Of a DNA stretch of 7,713 bases, positions 1 to 6,142 are shown one piece after another. The notes below the pieces were generated by a model, which saw only the letters and a program-made list of their open reading frames with translations, was not told where the DNA came from and ran no database searches. A program made the translations under genes and the position numbers. The stretch comes from Elusimicrobia bacterium RIFCSPLOWO2_01_FULL_60_11. Lineage in GTDB: Bacteria; Elusimicrobiota; Elusimicrobia; 2-02-FULL-39-32. Within the stretch, counting starts at the first letter, position 1, and every line of letters begins with the position of its first letter. The stretch covers positions 11,385-19,097 of the forward strand of contig MGUS01000086.1 in the NCBI GenBank assembly GCA_001800085.1. The letters are read 5' to 3'.

Positions 1-251
1 GGGACAGCCACAGTCTGGCGGATTACATTGGTCAGATGAAGGATGTCACGGAGCTTTTCACCTTTGCTCCAGAGTTGGTCCATAAAATCCAAGAGGGAAG
101 CAAAAAGAAGATGATTTCTTTGCGCCTCGCCGGTTGGGAGATCGAACGCTCGAAGCAGATTGCCAAGGCAAAACACATACCTTATCAGGCGCTCCTCCGC
201 GTCTGGATAGACGAAGGGCTCCGCCGTGAAACCCGGCATGATTTAGCTTGA
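1..251 (+). CDS. CopG-family antitoxin, 5'-truncated by window edge
   Basis: The open frame runs from position 3 to a TGA at 249-251 and shows 82 residues. The first methionine in view (position 36) is probably internal: the upstream codons read DSHSLADYIGQ without a stop, resembling the 'hDS.DY' stretch near the N-terminus of CopG-type antitoxins. The C-terminal half carries the ribbon-helix-helix-like pattern of this family: a basic beta-strand (KKKMISLRLAGW), then a helix (EIERSKQIAKAKH), the typical IPYQALLRVWIDEGLRR and a short tail. Members usually bind DNA as dimers, repress their own operon and neutralise a toxin, often BrnT-like and encoded just upstream. No toxin is visible because the window starts inside this gene. 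The family call is by motif recognition only. The gene ends 35 bases before rpsF and is probably not functionally linked to it. Confidence 0.72.
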   Translation, partial: DSHSLADYIGQMKDVTELFTFAPELVHKIQEGSKKKMISLRLAGWEIERSKQIAKAKHIPYQALLRVWIDEGLRRETRHDLA

Positions 252-277
252 TTTTTTAAGCAGGATTGTGATACAAT
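248..277 (+). promoter_or_regulatory. Probable sigma-70-type promoter for rpsF, extended -10
   Basis: A -35-like TTGATT at 248-253 and a -10-like TACAAT at 272-277 are separated by 18 bases. The -10 box is preceded by TGA at 269-271, which fits the TGn extended -10 motif. The -35 box overlaps the antitoxin stop codon. A start about 7 bases after the -10 box would fall near 284, only about 3 bases before the rpsF ATG. This is the only convincing promoter-like sequence I found, and it sits at the head of the ribosomal-protein run. It is a pattern match only. Confidence 0.5.
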
Positions 278-286
278 AAGCCCTCC

Positions 287-709
287 ATGACCCAAATGTA
301 CGAGAGTATTTTCATCTGCCCCGGGGAGCTCGCGGACGACAAGATCCAGGGGATCCTCGACAAGGCCAAGACCATCATCACCCGCGCCGACGGCAAGGTG
401 ATGACGGCCGAGTTGTGGGGCAGACGCCGGCTCGCGTATCCGATCGAGCGATCGCGAGAAGGGCACTACGCCTACATGATCTTCTCCGGCCCTTCCCAAG
501 TTCCGGGCTTGCTGGACCGCCACTACCAGGTGAGCGATTCCGTCATCCGGGGCCTCACGGTCAAGATCGATCCTCGCCATCTGGACAAAATTAAGCCATC
601 ACTCAAAGCGCTTTCCGAAGACGGAACGGCGGCCGCCGCGGTACCCGCCGCCGAAGGGGCTGTTGCGGCGCCCTTGGCGCAAGAAGCTTCTCCCCAGACA
701 CCGGCTTAA
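287..709 (+). CDS. rpsF: 30S ribosomal protein S6
   Basis: S6 is a component of the small-subunit platform, where it pairs with S18 and contacts 16S rRNA. The 140-residue product shows the family's N-terminal strand (MYESIFICPGEL) and the diagnostic WGRRRLAYPIERSREGHY at residues 44-61, followed by YMIFSG and a last core strand near IRGLTVKID (88-95). The core ends around residue 110. A tail of about 27 residues, rich in Ala and Pro, follows; such disordered tails vary widely in S6. The start could be the ATG at 287 or the in-frame ATG at 296 (MYES...). Neither has a recognisable Shine-Dalgarno sequence, since the preceding bases are AAGCCCTCC. With the proposed promoter the mRNA would be nearly leaderless. 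It is followed after 17 bases by ssb. Confidence 0.96.
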   Translation: MTQMYESIFICPGELADDKIQGILDKAKTIITRADGKVMTAELWGRRRLAYPIERSREGHYAYMIFSGPSQVPGLLDRHYQVSDSVIRGLTVKIDPRHLDKIKPSLKALSEDGTAAAAVPAAEGAVAAPLAQEASPQTPA

Positions 710-726
710 AAATCTAAGGGGGATCT

Positions 727-1185
727 ATGAGCATGTTACGGCTTCATCAAATCAATGATGTCAAGCTCGTGGGGCGCTTAACACGCGACCCGGAGCTCAG
801 ATTCACCGCCAAAGGGCAGGGCGTGTGCCGCTTCGATCTCGCGGTCAACCGCCGGTATAAAGACGGCACCGGGGAATGGAAGGACGACACCTCTTTTGTG
901 CCCGTGGTCGTGTGGAGGGACGCCGCGCAGAGATGCGCCGACCGTCTCAAGAAAGGCAGCCCGGTCTATGTGGAAGGGCGCCTGAAGTCCCGCAACTGGG
1001 AGACGAAAGAGGGCCAGAAGCGGACCAGCCTGGAAGTCAACGCCTTGCGCGTGCAATTTTTAGCGAAAGTGGAAGGCGAGCCCGAACATGATGAATCCGC
1101 CGCGGAGCCGGTGGCCGCGGGAGTCGCAGCGCCGGCCCCCGCCGTTCCCAGCGAAGAAGCCCAGGATGACGACATCCCGTTTTAA
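727..1185 (+). CDS. ssb: Single-stranded DNA-binding protein
   Basis: SSB coats single-stranded DNA during replication, recombination and repair, and recruits partner proteins through its acidic C-terminal tip. The 152-residue protein has a single OB-fold over roughly residues 8-112: NDVKLVGRLTRDPELRFT, then VCRFDLAVNRRYKD, VPVVVWRDAAQRCADRLKKG and VYVEGRLKSRNWE. An Ala/Pro-rich linker follows (about 118-145), and the protein ends in the canonical partner-binding tip DDDIPF. Length and layout are typical of bacterial SSB. A strong ribosome-binding site, AAGGGGGA, lies at 716-723. It is 3 bases from the ATG at 727 and 9 bases from an in-frame ATG at 733, so the true start could be either. Placement between rpsF and rpsR is a very common bacterial arrangement. 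Confidence 0.97.
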   Translation: MSMLRLHQINDVKLVGRLTRDPELRFTAKGQGVCRFDLAVNRRYKDGTGEWKDDTSFVPVVVWRDAAQRCADRLKKGSPVYVEGRLKSRNWETKEGQKRTSLEVNALRVQFLAKVEGEPEHDESAAEPVAAGVAAPAPAVPSEEAQDDDIPF

Positions 1186-1194
1186 GAAAGGACA

Positions 1195-1524
1195 ATGACG
1201 ACCATGGCCACTCCAGAAACAAGACCCCAGACGGCTTCCCGGCCTCCCATGACCGGCGGACGCCCCGGCGGCGGCGCGCGCCGGCCCGGCGGCGGGCGCT
1301 TCGGCAAGTCCTTCATGGCCAAGCGCAAGGTCTGCCGCTTCTGCGCGGACAAGATGCACTACATCGATTTTAAGAACATGAACCTCCTGCGCTCTTTCAT
1401 CACGGAACGCGGCAAGATCATCTCGTCCCGCACCACGGGCGTGTGCAACACCCACCAGAGAGGGCTGATGCTCGCCATCAAGAGGGCGCGCAACATCGCG
1501 CTCCTTCCCTTCTCGTCGGTCTGA
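1195..1524 (+). CDS. rpsR: 30S ribosomal protein S18, zinc-binding (C+) form with N-terminal extension
   Basis: S18 binds S6 on the 30S platform. The conserved core starts near residue 43 ([19 protein letters not shown]) and continues through [26 protein letters not shown] and [12 protein letters not shown]. The product is 109 residues against roughly 75-90 for the family. The excess is an N-terminal extension whose residues 21-37 form an imperfect Gly/Arg/Pro repeat ([16 protein letters not shown]). Cys47, Cys50, Cys84 and His87 form the C-x2-C ... C-x2-H set of S18 proteins able to bind zinc; many relatives have lost these residues. An AAAGGA at 1187-1192 lies only 2 bases from the ATG at 1195 and 11 bases from an in-frame ATG at 1204, so the start is uncertain by three codons. 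The gene begins 9 bases after ssb. Confidence 0.96.
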   Translation: MTTMATPETRPQTASRPPMTGGRPGGGARRPGGGRFGKSFMAKRKVCRFCADKMHYIDFKNMNLLRSFITERGKIISSRTTGVCNTHQRGLMLAIKRARNIALLPFSSV

Positions 1525-1540
1525 CCCCCGCCGGGACCCC

Positions 1541-1984
1541 ATGCAAGTCATCCTTTGCGAAGACATCGATAAAATAGGCGTGGCCGGAGAGACGAAGAGC
1601 GTCTCCGAGGGGTTCGCCCGCAATTTCCTCCTGCCCAAAGGGCTCGCTTACCCGGCCACACCCGGGAACCTGAAGAAGTGGGAATCGGAAAAGCACCTGC
1701 GCGAGATCAAGCTCGTGAAGAACCTGGAATCGGCCCGCACCCTGGCCGCCCAGCTGGAGTCGGTCGCTCTCTCGGTGCCGGCCCGCGCGGGCCGCGAAGG
1801 GCAGCTGTTCGGGTCCATCACCACGGCCGCGGTGGCCGAAGCCCTGCTGGGAAAAGGTTTTTCAGTGGATCGCAAGACCATCGACATCTCCGCGCCCATC
1901 AAGACGCTGGGGGCTCACGAAGTGACCATCCGCCTCCATTCCCAAGTCGAGGCCCGTCTTAAAGTGGAAGTGGTCAGCTCTTAA
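1541..1984 (+). CDS. rplI: 50S ribosomal protein L9
   Basis: L9 binds 23S rRNA near the base of the L1 stalk and helps maintain reading frame. The 147-residue product has the usual two-domain layout and length. The N-terminal domain holds the family signature at about residues 13-40 (GVAGETKSVSEGFARNFLLP then KGLAYPA). A charged connecting helix follows at about 43-75. The C-terminal domain shows the typical GREGQLFGSITTAAVAEAL at 84-102 and then VDRKTID, PIKTLGAHEVTIRLH and LKVEV. The ribosome-binding site is weak, a GGGA at 1533-1536, 4 bases before the ATG. The gene lies 16 bases after rpsR, which suggests co-transcription. No terminator-like hairpin is visible in the 36 bases before dnaB. 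Confidence 0.97.
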   Translation: MQVILCEDIDKIGVAGETKSVSEGFARNFLLPKGLAYPATPGNLKKWESEKHLREIKLVKNLESARTLAAQLESVALSVPARAGREGQLFGSITTAAVAEALLGKGFSVDRKTIDISAPIKTLGAHEVTIRLHSQVEARLKVEVVSS

Positions 1985-1991
1985 TTCTTTC

Positions 1992-1999
1992 AAAGGGGG
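1992..1999 (+). promoter_or_regulatory. Displaced purine-rich, Shine-Dalgarno-like site ahead of dnaB
   Basis: AAAGGGGG is the only strong Shine-Dalgarno-like sequence between rplI and dnaB, but it ends 21 bases before the dnaB ATG at 2021. The codons between it and that ATG, read in the dnaB frame, contain no ATG, GTG or TTG that could serve as a closer start, and an in-frame TAA lies at 1982-1984. A TTG at 2001 is in a different frame. It may be fortuitous, may act through folding of the intervening bases, or may not be used. Confidence 0.3.
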
Positions 2000-2020
2000 T
2001 TTGAAGTCCGACCCAAAACC

Positions 2021-3442
2021 ATGGCCCCGACAGATTCAGCATTCGCCTCATCCAAGACCTTCCGAAGCGCCCCCGGCGACGCCACCACCCTCAATCTGAA
2101 AGTCCCCCCTTATTCCGAAGAAGCCGAAAAGGCCGTCCTCGGCTGCATGCTCATCGACAAGGAGGCGCTGGAAACGGCGCTGGAATCCTTGAGCGAGGCG
2201 AGTTTTTTCTGCGGCCCCAACGGCAAGATATTCGACGCCATGAAGGAGATGGTCACCACCAACAAGGTGGTGGACATCGTGACCTTGTCCGACGAGCTCT
2301 CCAAGCTGGAGCTGCTCAACCCCATCGGCGGCGCCGAGTACCTGACCCAGGCCGTCAATTCGGTCCCGACCGCCGCTCACATCAACGACTACATCCGCAT
2401 CGTCAAAGAAAAAGACCTTTTGAGGAACCTCATCAACGCCGCCACCAAAGTGGTGGGCGACTGCTATAAGACGACGGATGATCCGGACCGCCTTTTGGAT
2501 GAAGCCGAACGCCTGATCTATTCCATCGCCGACCAGAAGCGGAACAGCAACCTGACCCCTCTTTCGGACATGCTCCACGGCATGATCGAGCACCTTGAAG
2601 CGCTCCACAAAAGGGAACAGTCCATCACGGGAGTCCCCACGGGATTCAAGAGATTCGATGAACTGACGTCGGGGCTCCAGCCGGGCAATCTCATAATACT
2701 CGCCGCGCGGCCCGGGGTGGGAAAGACGGCCCTGGCCTTGAACATCGCGGTCCACTGTTCGGTCAAGAAAAAGCTTCCCGTCGTCATCTTCTCCCTGGAA
2801 ATGAGCCAGCAGGAGATCGGCATGCGGCTCTTCAGCACGGTCACCAACATCCCCCTGGGCAAGCTGCGCACGGGGTTCTTCCAGAAATCCGACTGGCCCA
2901 TGATCACCCGCAAAGCCGAGCTATTGGCCGAGTCCTCCATCCACCTGGACACCTCCTCCGAATTGACGGTCTTCAACATCCGTTCTTCCACACGAAGGCT
3001 CGCGCGACGCCTGAAGGCCAAGGGCACGCCGCTCGCCCTCATCATCATCGATTACCTCCAGCTCATGCAGGGGTCGCGGAAGAACCCTGAAAGCCGCCAG
3101 ACGGAGATCGCCGAGATCTCCAGGTCCCTGAAGGGCCTGGCCCGCGACCTGAACATCCCCGTTCTGGCCCTTTCCCAGCTGAACCGCTCTCCCGAAGAGC
3201 GCGGGCGCGAAGGCAAGCCCCAGCTTTCCCACCTGCGGGAATCGGGCGCCATCGAGCAGGACGCGGACTTGGTCGCCTTCATCTACCGGGAAGCGATGTA
3301 TAAGACCGACGCCCCCCCGGAGGACCAGAACCGGGCGAAGCTCATCATCGCCAAGCAGAGGAACGGGCCCCAAGGGGAAGTCGATCTCACGTTCATCCGG
3401 GAATGCGCGCGGTTCGAGAATGCCGAGCCAGAGGAAGTGTGA
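2021..3442 (+). CDS. dnaB: Replicative DNA helicase DnaB
   Basis: DnaB is the hexameric ATP-driven helicase that unwinds DNA at the replication fork and interacts with primase. The 473-residue protein begins with a poorly conserved segment of about 28 residues. The N-terminal helical domain follows (VPPYSEEAEKAVLGCMLIDK, about 28-47, then GGAEYLTQAVNSVPTAAHIN, about 103-122). After a linker helix comes the RecA-type motor. It starts at TGVPTGFKRFDELTSGLQPG (203-222) and contains Walker A ARPGVGKTAL (229-238), FSLEMS (257-262), Walker B IIIDYLQLM (341-349), SQLNRSPEER (385-394), LRESGAIEQDAD (405-416) and KQRNGPQGE (445-453), with Arg447 as the likely arginine finger. No intein interrupts these motifs. 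The length is normal. The ATG has no well-spaced ribosome-binding site. The 3' end overlaps alr by 4 bases. Confidence 0.98.
   Translation: MAPTDSAFASSKTFRSAPGDATTLNLKVPPYSEEAEKAVLGCMLIDKEALETALESLSEASFFCGPNGKIFDAMKEMVTTNKVVDIVTLSDELSKLELLNPIGGAEYLTQAVNSVPTAAHINDYIRIVKEKDLLRNLINAATKVVGDCYKTTDDPDRLLDEAERLIYSIADQKRNSNLTPLSDMLHGMIEHLEALHKREQSITGVPTGFKRFDELTSGLQPGNLIILAARPGVGKTALALNIAVHCSVKKKLPVVIFSLEMSQQEIGMRLFSTVTNIPLGKLRTGFFQKSDWPMITRKAELLAESSIHLDTSSELTVFNIRSSTRRLARRLKAKGTPLALIIIDYLQLMQGSRKNPESRQTEIAEISRSLKGLARDLNIPVLALSQLNRSPEERGREGKPQLSHLRESGAIEQDADLVAFIYREAMYKTDAPPEDQNRAKLIIAKQRNGPQGEVDLTFIRECARFENAEPEEV
3430..3436 (+). promoter_or_regulatory. Ribosome-binding site deciding the alr start
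   Basis: AGAGGAA lies inside the last codons of dnaB and ends 2 bases before the GTG at 3439, which overlaps the dnaB stop as GTGA. This supports a GTG start coupled to dnaB termination. The competing ATG at 3403 sits further inside dnaB, with only CCGGGA directly before it. Confidence 0.55.
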
Positions 3443-4569
3443 ACAGGGCCCCCAAGTTCTACCGCCCCGTCTGGGCTGAAATCGACCACCGAAACCTCAA
3501 GAGCAATTTCCTAAAGATCAAAGCCGAGCTCTCATCCAAAACGCGGATCTTGGCCGTCGTCAAAGCCAACGCCTATGGTCACGGGCTCATTCCCGTGAGC
3601 CGCACCTTGAGCCGGCTGGGCGCTAAGTTCCTGGGCGTCACTTCCATCGAAGAAAGCCTGGCCCTGCAGTCGGCCGGCATCAGGACCCCTTCGCTCATCC
3701 TGGCCAACATATTCCCCTTCAGCAACCTGGCCGTCGCGGTCCGCAAAGGCATCCGGGTGTCCGCGGCCAGCGTGGAATCGGCCCTGCAATGCGAAAAATA
3801 CGCGAAGCGCCTCAAGAAGAAAGTCTATGTCCACGCCAAGATCGACACGGGCATGGGCCGCGTCGGGGTGAACGCGCGCAACGCCACCGCATTCATCGAG
3901 AAGATCCGCTCCCTCCGTTCGGTGGTTCTGGAGGGCATCTACACGCACTTCTCAAGCGCCTATGAGGACCCCGCCGCCACTCAGGACCAGATCCGGATCT
4001 TCACCGGCTTGCTGGATGACCTGAGTTCCCGGGGGTTCGACATCCCCTACATCCATGATGCCAACAGCGGCGGGATCTTCCTATATCCCAAGGCCCAATT
4101 TTCCCTGGTGAGGCCCGGGATTTCCCTTTACGGCGTCTGGCCCGCCCCTCTCAAACGCAGCTTGGGCTTGAGGCCCGTCCTCTCCTGGAAGAGCCGCATC
4201 ATTTATCTGAAAGGCGTGCCTGCGGGGACGCCGATAAGCTACGCGGGGACTTTCATCACTCAAAGGCCTTCGGTCATCGCGACAGCCGCTTTCGGCTATG
4301 CGGACGGGTTTCGGCGGTCATTCTCCAACAAGGCCCAGGTCTTGGCGGGGGGCAAGCGGGTCCCCGTCGTGGGAAGAGTCACCATGGACATGACCATGCT
4401 CGATGTCACCGACGCACCCGGGGTGAGGGTGGGCGATGAGGTCGTCATCCTCGGGTCTCAAGGGAACGCCTCCCTGCCGGCGGAAGACCTGGCGCGCTGG
4501 GCGGAGACGAGCCCCTATGAGATCTTCTGCGGGATCCATCCCCGGGTGCCCAGGGTGGACATCCCGTGA
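3439..4569 (+). CDS. alr: Alanine racemase, PLP-dependent
   Basis: Alr interconverts L- and D-alanine in the cytoplasm and supplies D-Ala for peptidoglycan. I start it at the GTG at 3439 (376 residues), not the ATG at 3403. The family normally begins a few residues before the [RP]xWAEID segment, a ribosome-binding site precedes the GTG, and the longer version would add 12 residues read from dnaB coding sequence. The PLP lysine is Lys42 in AVVKANAYGHG. The TIM-barrel motifs KIDTGMGRVGV, THFSSA, HDANSGG and VRPGISLYG are present. The catalytic Tyr268 lies in ISYAGTF in the C-terminal beta-domain. The sequence ends with GRVTMDMTMLDVT, GDEVVILG and YEIFCGIHPRVPRV, as expected for a full-length enzyme. 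The neighbouring dnaB suggests co-transcription, a pairing seen in other bacteria. The stop codon overlaps mlaE. Confidence 0.97.
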   Translation: MNRAPKFYRPVWAEIDHRNLKSNFLKIKAELSSKTRILAVVKANAYGHGLIPVSRTLSRLGAKFLGVTSIEESLALQSAGIRTPSLILANIFPFSNLAVAVRKGIRVSAASVESALQCEKYAKRLKKKVYVHAKIDTGMGRVGVNARNATAFIEKIRSLRSVVLEGIYTHFSSAYEDPAATQDQIRIFTGLLDDLSSRGFDIPYIHDANSGGIFLYPKAQFSLVRPGISLYGVWPAPLKRSLGLRPVLSWKSRIIYLKGVPAGTPISYAGTFITQRPSVIATAAFGYADGFRRSFSNKAQVLAGGKRVPVVGRVTMDMTMLDVTDAPGVRVGDEVVILGSQGNASLPAEDLARWAETSPYEIFCGIHPRVPRVDIP

Positions 4570-5366
4570 TGCTCACAAACGAGAACAACCCTTTTCTCAT
4601 CGCCGGCCGCAAGATCCTGGGCGCGGCCCAGACCTGCGGAGAAATGGTCGTGCTGATGCGGCGGACGTTCTACTGGATGGGGAGGACGCCCATCGACCGG
4701 TTCAGCCTCTTTTACCAGATGGTCGAGATGGGGAACCGCTCGCTCCCGGTCGTTTCCCTCACCATGATCTTCGCCGGGATGGTGATCGCGCTTCAGACCG
4801 GATATTCTTCCATCCGCGTGTTCAACGAGCCGCTCTTCATCGGCGCTGCAGTCGGCCATTCCATATTCAAGGAGCTTTCGCCGGTATTCACGGCGATGGT
4901 ATTCTCGGGCCGGGTGGGGGCCGCCATTGCGGCCGAGCTCGGCACCATGAAGGTCACGGAGCAGCTGGACGCGCTCCATACCCTAGGCACGAACCCGGTG
5001 AGATATCTGGCTGTTCCCAGGTTCATCGCGGCCATCCTCGTCTTCCCCCTTCTGGTGGTCTATGCGGACCTGATGGGCGTCATCGGGGGCTACATCGTGA
5101 CCACGGTCCAGCTCCGGATTTCGAGCACGGTCTACATCGAAGACATCACCGGGATCAATCTGAACGTCTTCATGCACGGCTTCTGGAAGTCGTTCGTGTT
5201 CGCCTTGATTATCGTCGTAGTTTCATGCTATAAAGGATTCACGACGAAGGGCGGCGCCGAAGGCGTGGGCAAAGCCACAACAGCTGCGGTCGTGCTTTCG
5301 ATGGTGCTCGTTCTGGTGAGCGATTATTTCGTTTCGGCCATTCTGGTGGCCTTCGGCATCGGATGA
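4566..5366 (+). CDS. mlaE: MlaE-family ABC transporter permease (phospholipid transport)
   Basis: This is the inner-membrane permease of an Mla/MCE lipid transporter, which dimerises and works with MlaF and MlaD. The product is 266 residues from GTG 4566, or 265 from the adjacent ATG at 4569. Both overlap the alr stop (GTGATG), and a GGTGGA at 4554-4559 could serve either. An amphipathic N-terminal helix is followed by hydrophobic stretches at about residues 58-80, 92-120, 150-180, 205-222 and 240-263. Family signatures are FSGRVGAAIAAELGTMKVTE at 113-132, QLDALHTLGTNPVRYLAVPR at 133-152, and CYKGFTTKGGAEGVGKATTA at 221-240 leading into VVLSMVLVL. Length is typical. The lipid substrate and transport direction cannot be read from sequence. 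The downstream mlaF start overlaps its stop codon. Confidence 0.95.
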   Translation: MMLTNENNPFLIAGRKILGAAQTCGEMVVLMRRTFYWMGRTPIDRFSLFYQMVEMGNRSLPVVSLTMIFAGMVIALQTGYSSIRVFNEPLFIGAAVGHSIFKELSPVFTAMVFSGRVGAAIAAELGTMKVTEQLDALHTLGTNPVRYLAVPRFIAAILVFPLLVVYADLMGVIGGYIVTTVQLRISSTVYIEDITGINLNVFMHGFWKSFVFALIIVVVSCYKGFTTKGGAEGVGKATTAAVVLSMVLVLVSDYFVSAILVAFGIG

Positions 5367-6127
5367 GCGGGCCCCTCATCCGTGTTGAGGACCTTCATAA
5401 ATCCTTCGGGTCCAAGATCGTCCACAACGGGGTCACTTTTGAGCTGGAAGAAGGCCAGACGCTCACCATCATCGGCGGGTCGGGGAGCGGCAAGTCCGTG
5501 CTCTTGAAGCAGATCATCGGCTTGATCAGGCCGAACTCCGGCCATATCTTCATCGATGGGGAGGACATCACCGCGCTGGACGAATTCGAACTGCAAAGGG
5601 TCCAGATGAAGATGGGATATGTCTTTCAGGAGGCCGCGCTCTTTGATTCTCTGACCGTGGGCGAGAACGTGGCCTTCGGCCTGCGCACCATCATGGAGGC
5701 CGAAAAGCAGCACGCCTTGAAGATCGCACGGCAGAAATTGAGCATGGTGGGCCTGCAAGGCGTCGAGAATCTGAAGCCCTCCCAGCTGTCGGGCGGGATG
5801 AAGAAGCGCGTGGGCATCGCGCGGGCCATCGCCATGGGCCCGGAAATCCTGCTCTATGACGAACCCACGACGGGCTTGGACCCCGTCATGTCGGACGTCG
5901 TCAGCGATCTGATCTTGAAACTCAAGGAGGAAAGCGGCACCACGGCGATCGCGGTGACGCACGACATGAAATCGGCCTACAAGATCTCGGACAAGATCGC
6001 CATGCTCTTTGAAGGGAAGATCCTTCAGATCGGCTCCCCGGAGGAGATCCAGAATTCGTCCAACGCGATCGTCCGGCAGTTCATCGCGGGCTCGAGCCGC
6101 GGCCCCATTCCGGTGCCCCGGATCTAG
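5363..6127 (+). CDS. mlaF: MlaF-family ABC transporter ATP-binding protein
   Basis: This is the cytoplasmic ATPase of the lipid transporter, predicted to dimerise beneath MlaE. The 254-residue protein has every ABC motif intact: Walker A GGSGSGKS (38-45), Q-loop Gln89 in YVFQEAALFDSLTVGENVAF, signature LSGGMKKRVGIARA (142-155), Walker B ILLYDEP (162-168) followed by TTGLDP, and switch His200 in VTHD. The EAALFDSLTV stretch after the Q-loop, LSGGMKKR, and the short extension FIAGSSRGPIPVPR are characteristic of MlaF and its relatives in plant and actinobacterial MCE systems. The ATG overlaps the mlaE stop as ATGA, so translation is probably coupled. mlaD begins 15 bases downstream. Confidence 0.96.
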   Translation: MSGPLIRVEDLHKSFGSKIVHNGVTFELEEGQTLTIIGGSGSGKSVLLKQIIGLIRPNSGHIFIDGEDITALDEFELQRVQMKMGYVFQEAALFDSLTVGENVAFGLRTIMEAEKQHALKIARQKLSMVGLQGVENLKPSQLSGGMKKRVGIARAIAMGPEILLYDEPTTGLDPVMSDVVSDLILKLKEESGTTAIAVTHDMKSAYKISDKIAMLFEGKILQIGSPEEIQNSSNAIVRQFIAGSSRGPIPVPRI

Positions 6128-6130
6128 GTT

Positions 6131-6135
6131 GAGGA
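6131..6135 (+). promoter_or_regulatory. Ribosome-binding site of mlaD
   Basis: GAGGA lies 7 bases before the ATG at 6143, in the short gap after the mlaF stop. It is the best-placed ribosome-binding site in the alr-to-radA stretch and fixes the mlaD start just ahead of its membrane anchor. Confidence 0.6.
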
Positions 6136-6142
6136 CGACGCC

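Noticed and set aside
246..261. Inverted repeat GCTTGA-TTTT-TTAAGC as a terminator for the antitoxin gene
   Set aside because: The stem is only 6 pairs, mostly weak with one G-T wobble, and is followed by AGGATTG, not a T-run. It also overlaps the proposed -35 box, so termination there is unlikely.
1272..1283. 12-base palindrome CGGCGCGCGCCG as an operator or recombination site
   Set aside because: It falls inside codons for a Gly/Arg/Pro repeat in rpsR, where such GC-rich palindromes arise by chance from simple sequence; no second copy was noticed.
2048..2755. 235-codon minus-strand open frame opposite dnaB
   Set aside because: Shadow of the helicase gene; it is Gly/Val/Asp-rich with no motif and no independent start signal.
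3403..3438. ATG at 3403 as the alr start
   Set aside because: It would add 12 residues read from dnaB coding sequence. The GTG at 3439 has a ribosome-binding site, gives the usual 4-base overlap and fits the family's normal N-terminus.
2021..3442. Possible intein or insertion in dnaB
   Set aside because: dnaB is a common intein site, but the Walker A, Walker B and C-terminal motifs are continuous and the total length of 473 residues is normal.
4436..5233. 265-codon plus-strand open frame spanning the alr-mlaE junction
   Set aside because: It overlaps both real genes out of frame, and its Arg/His/Gly/Pro-rich translation resembles no protein family.
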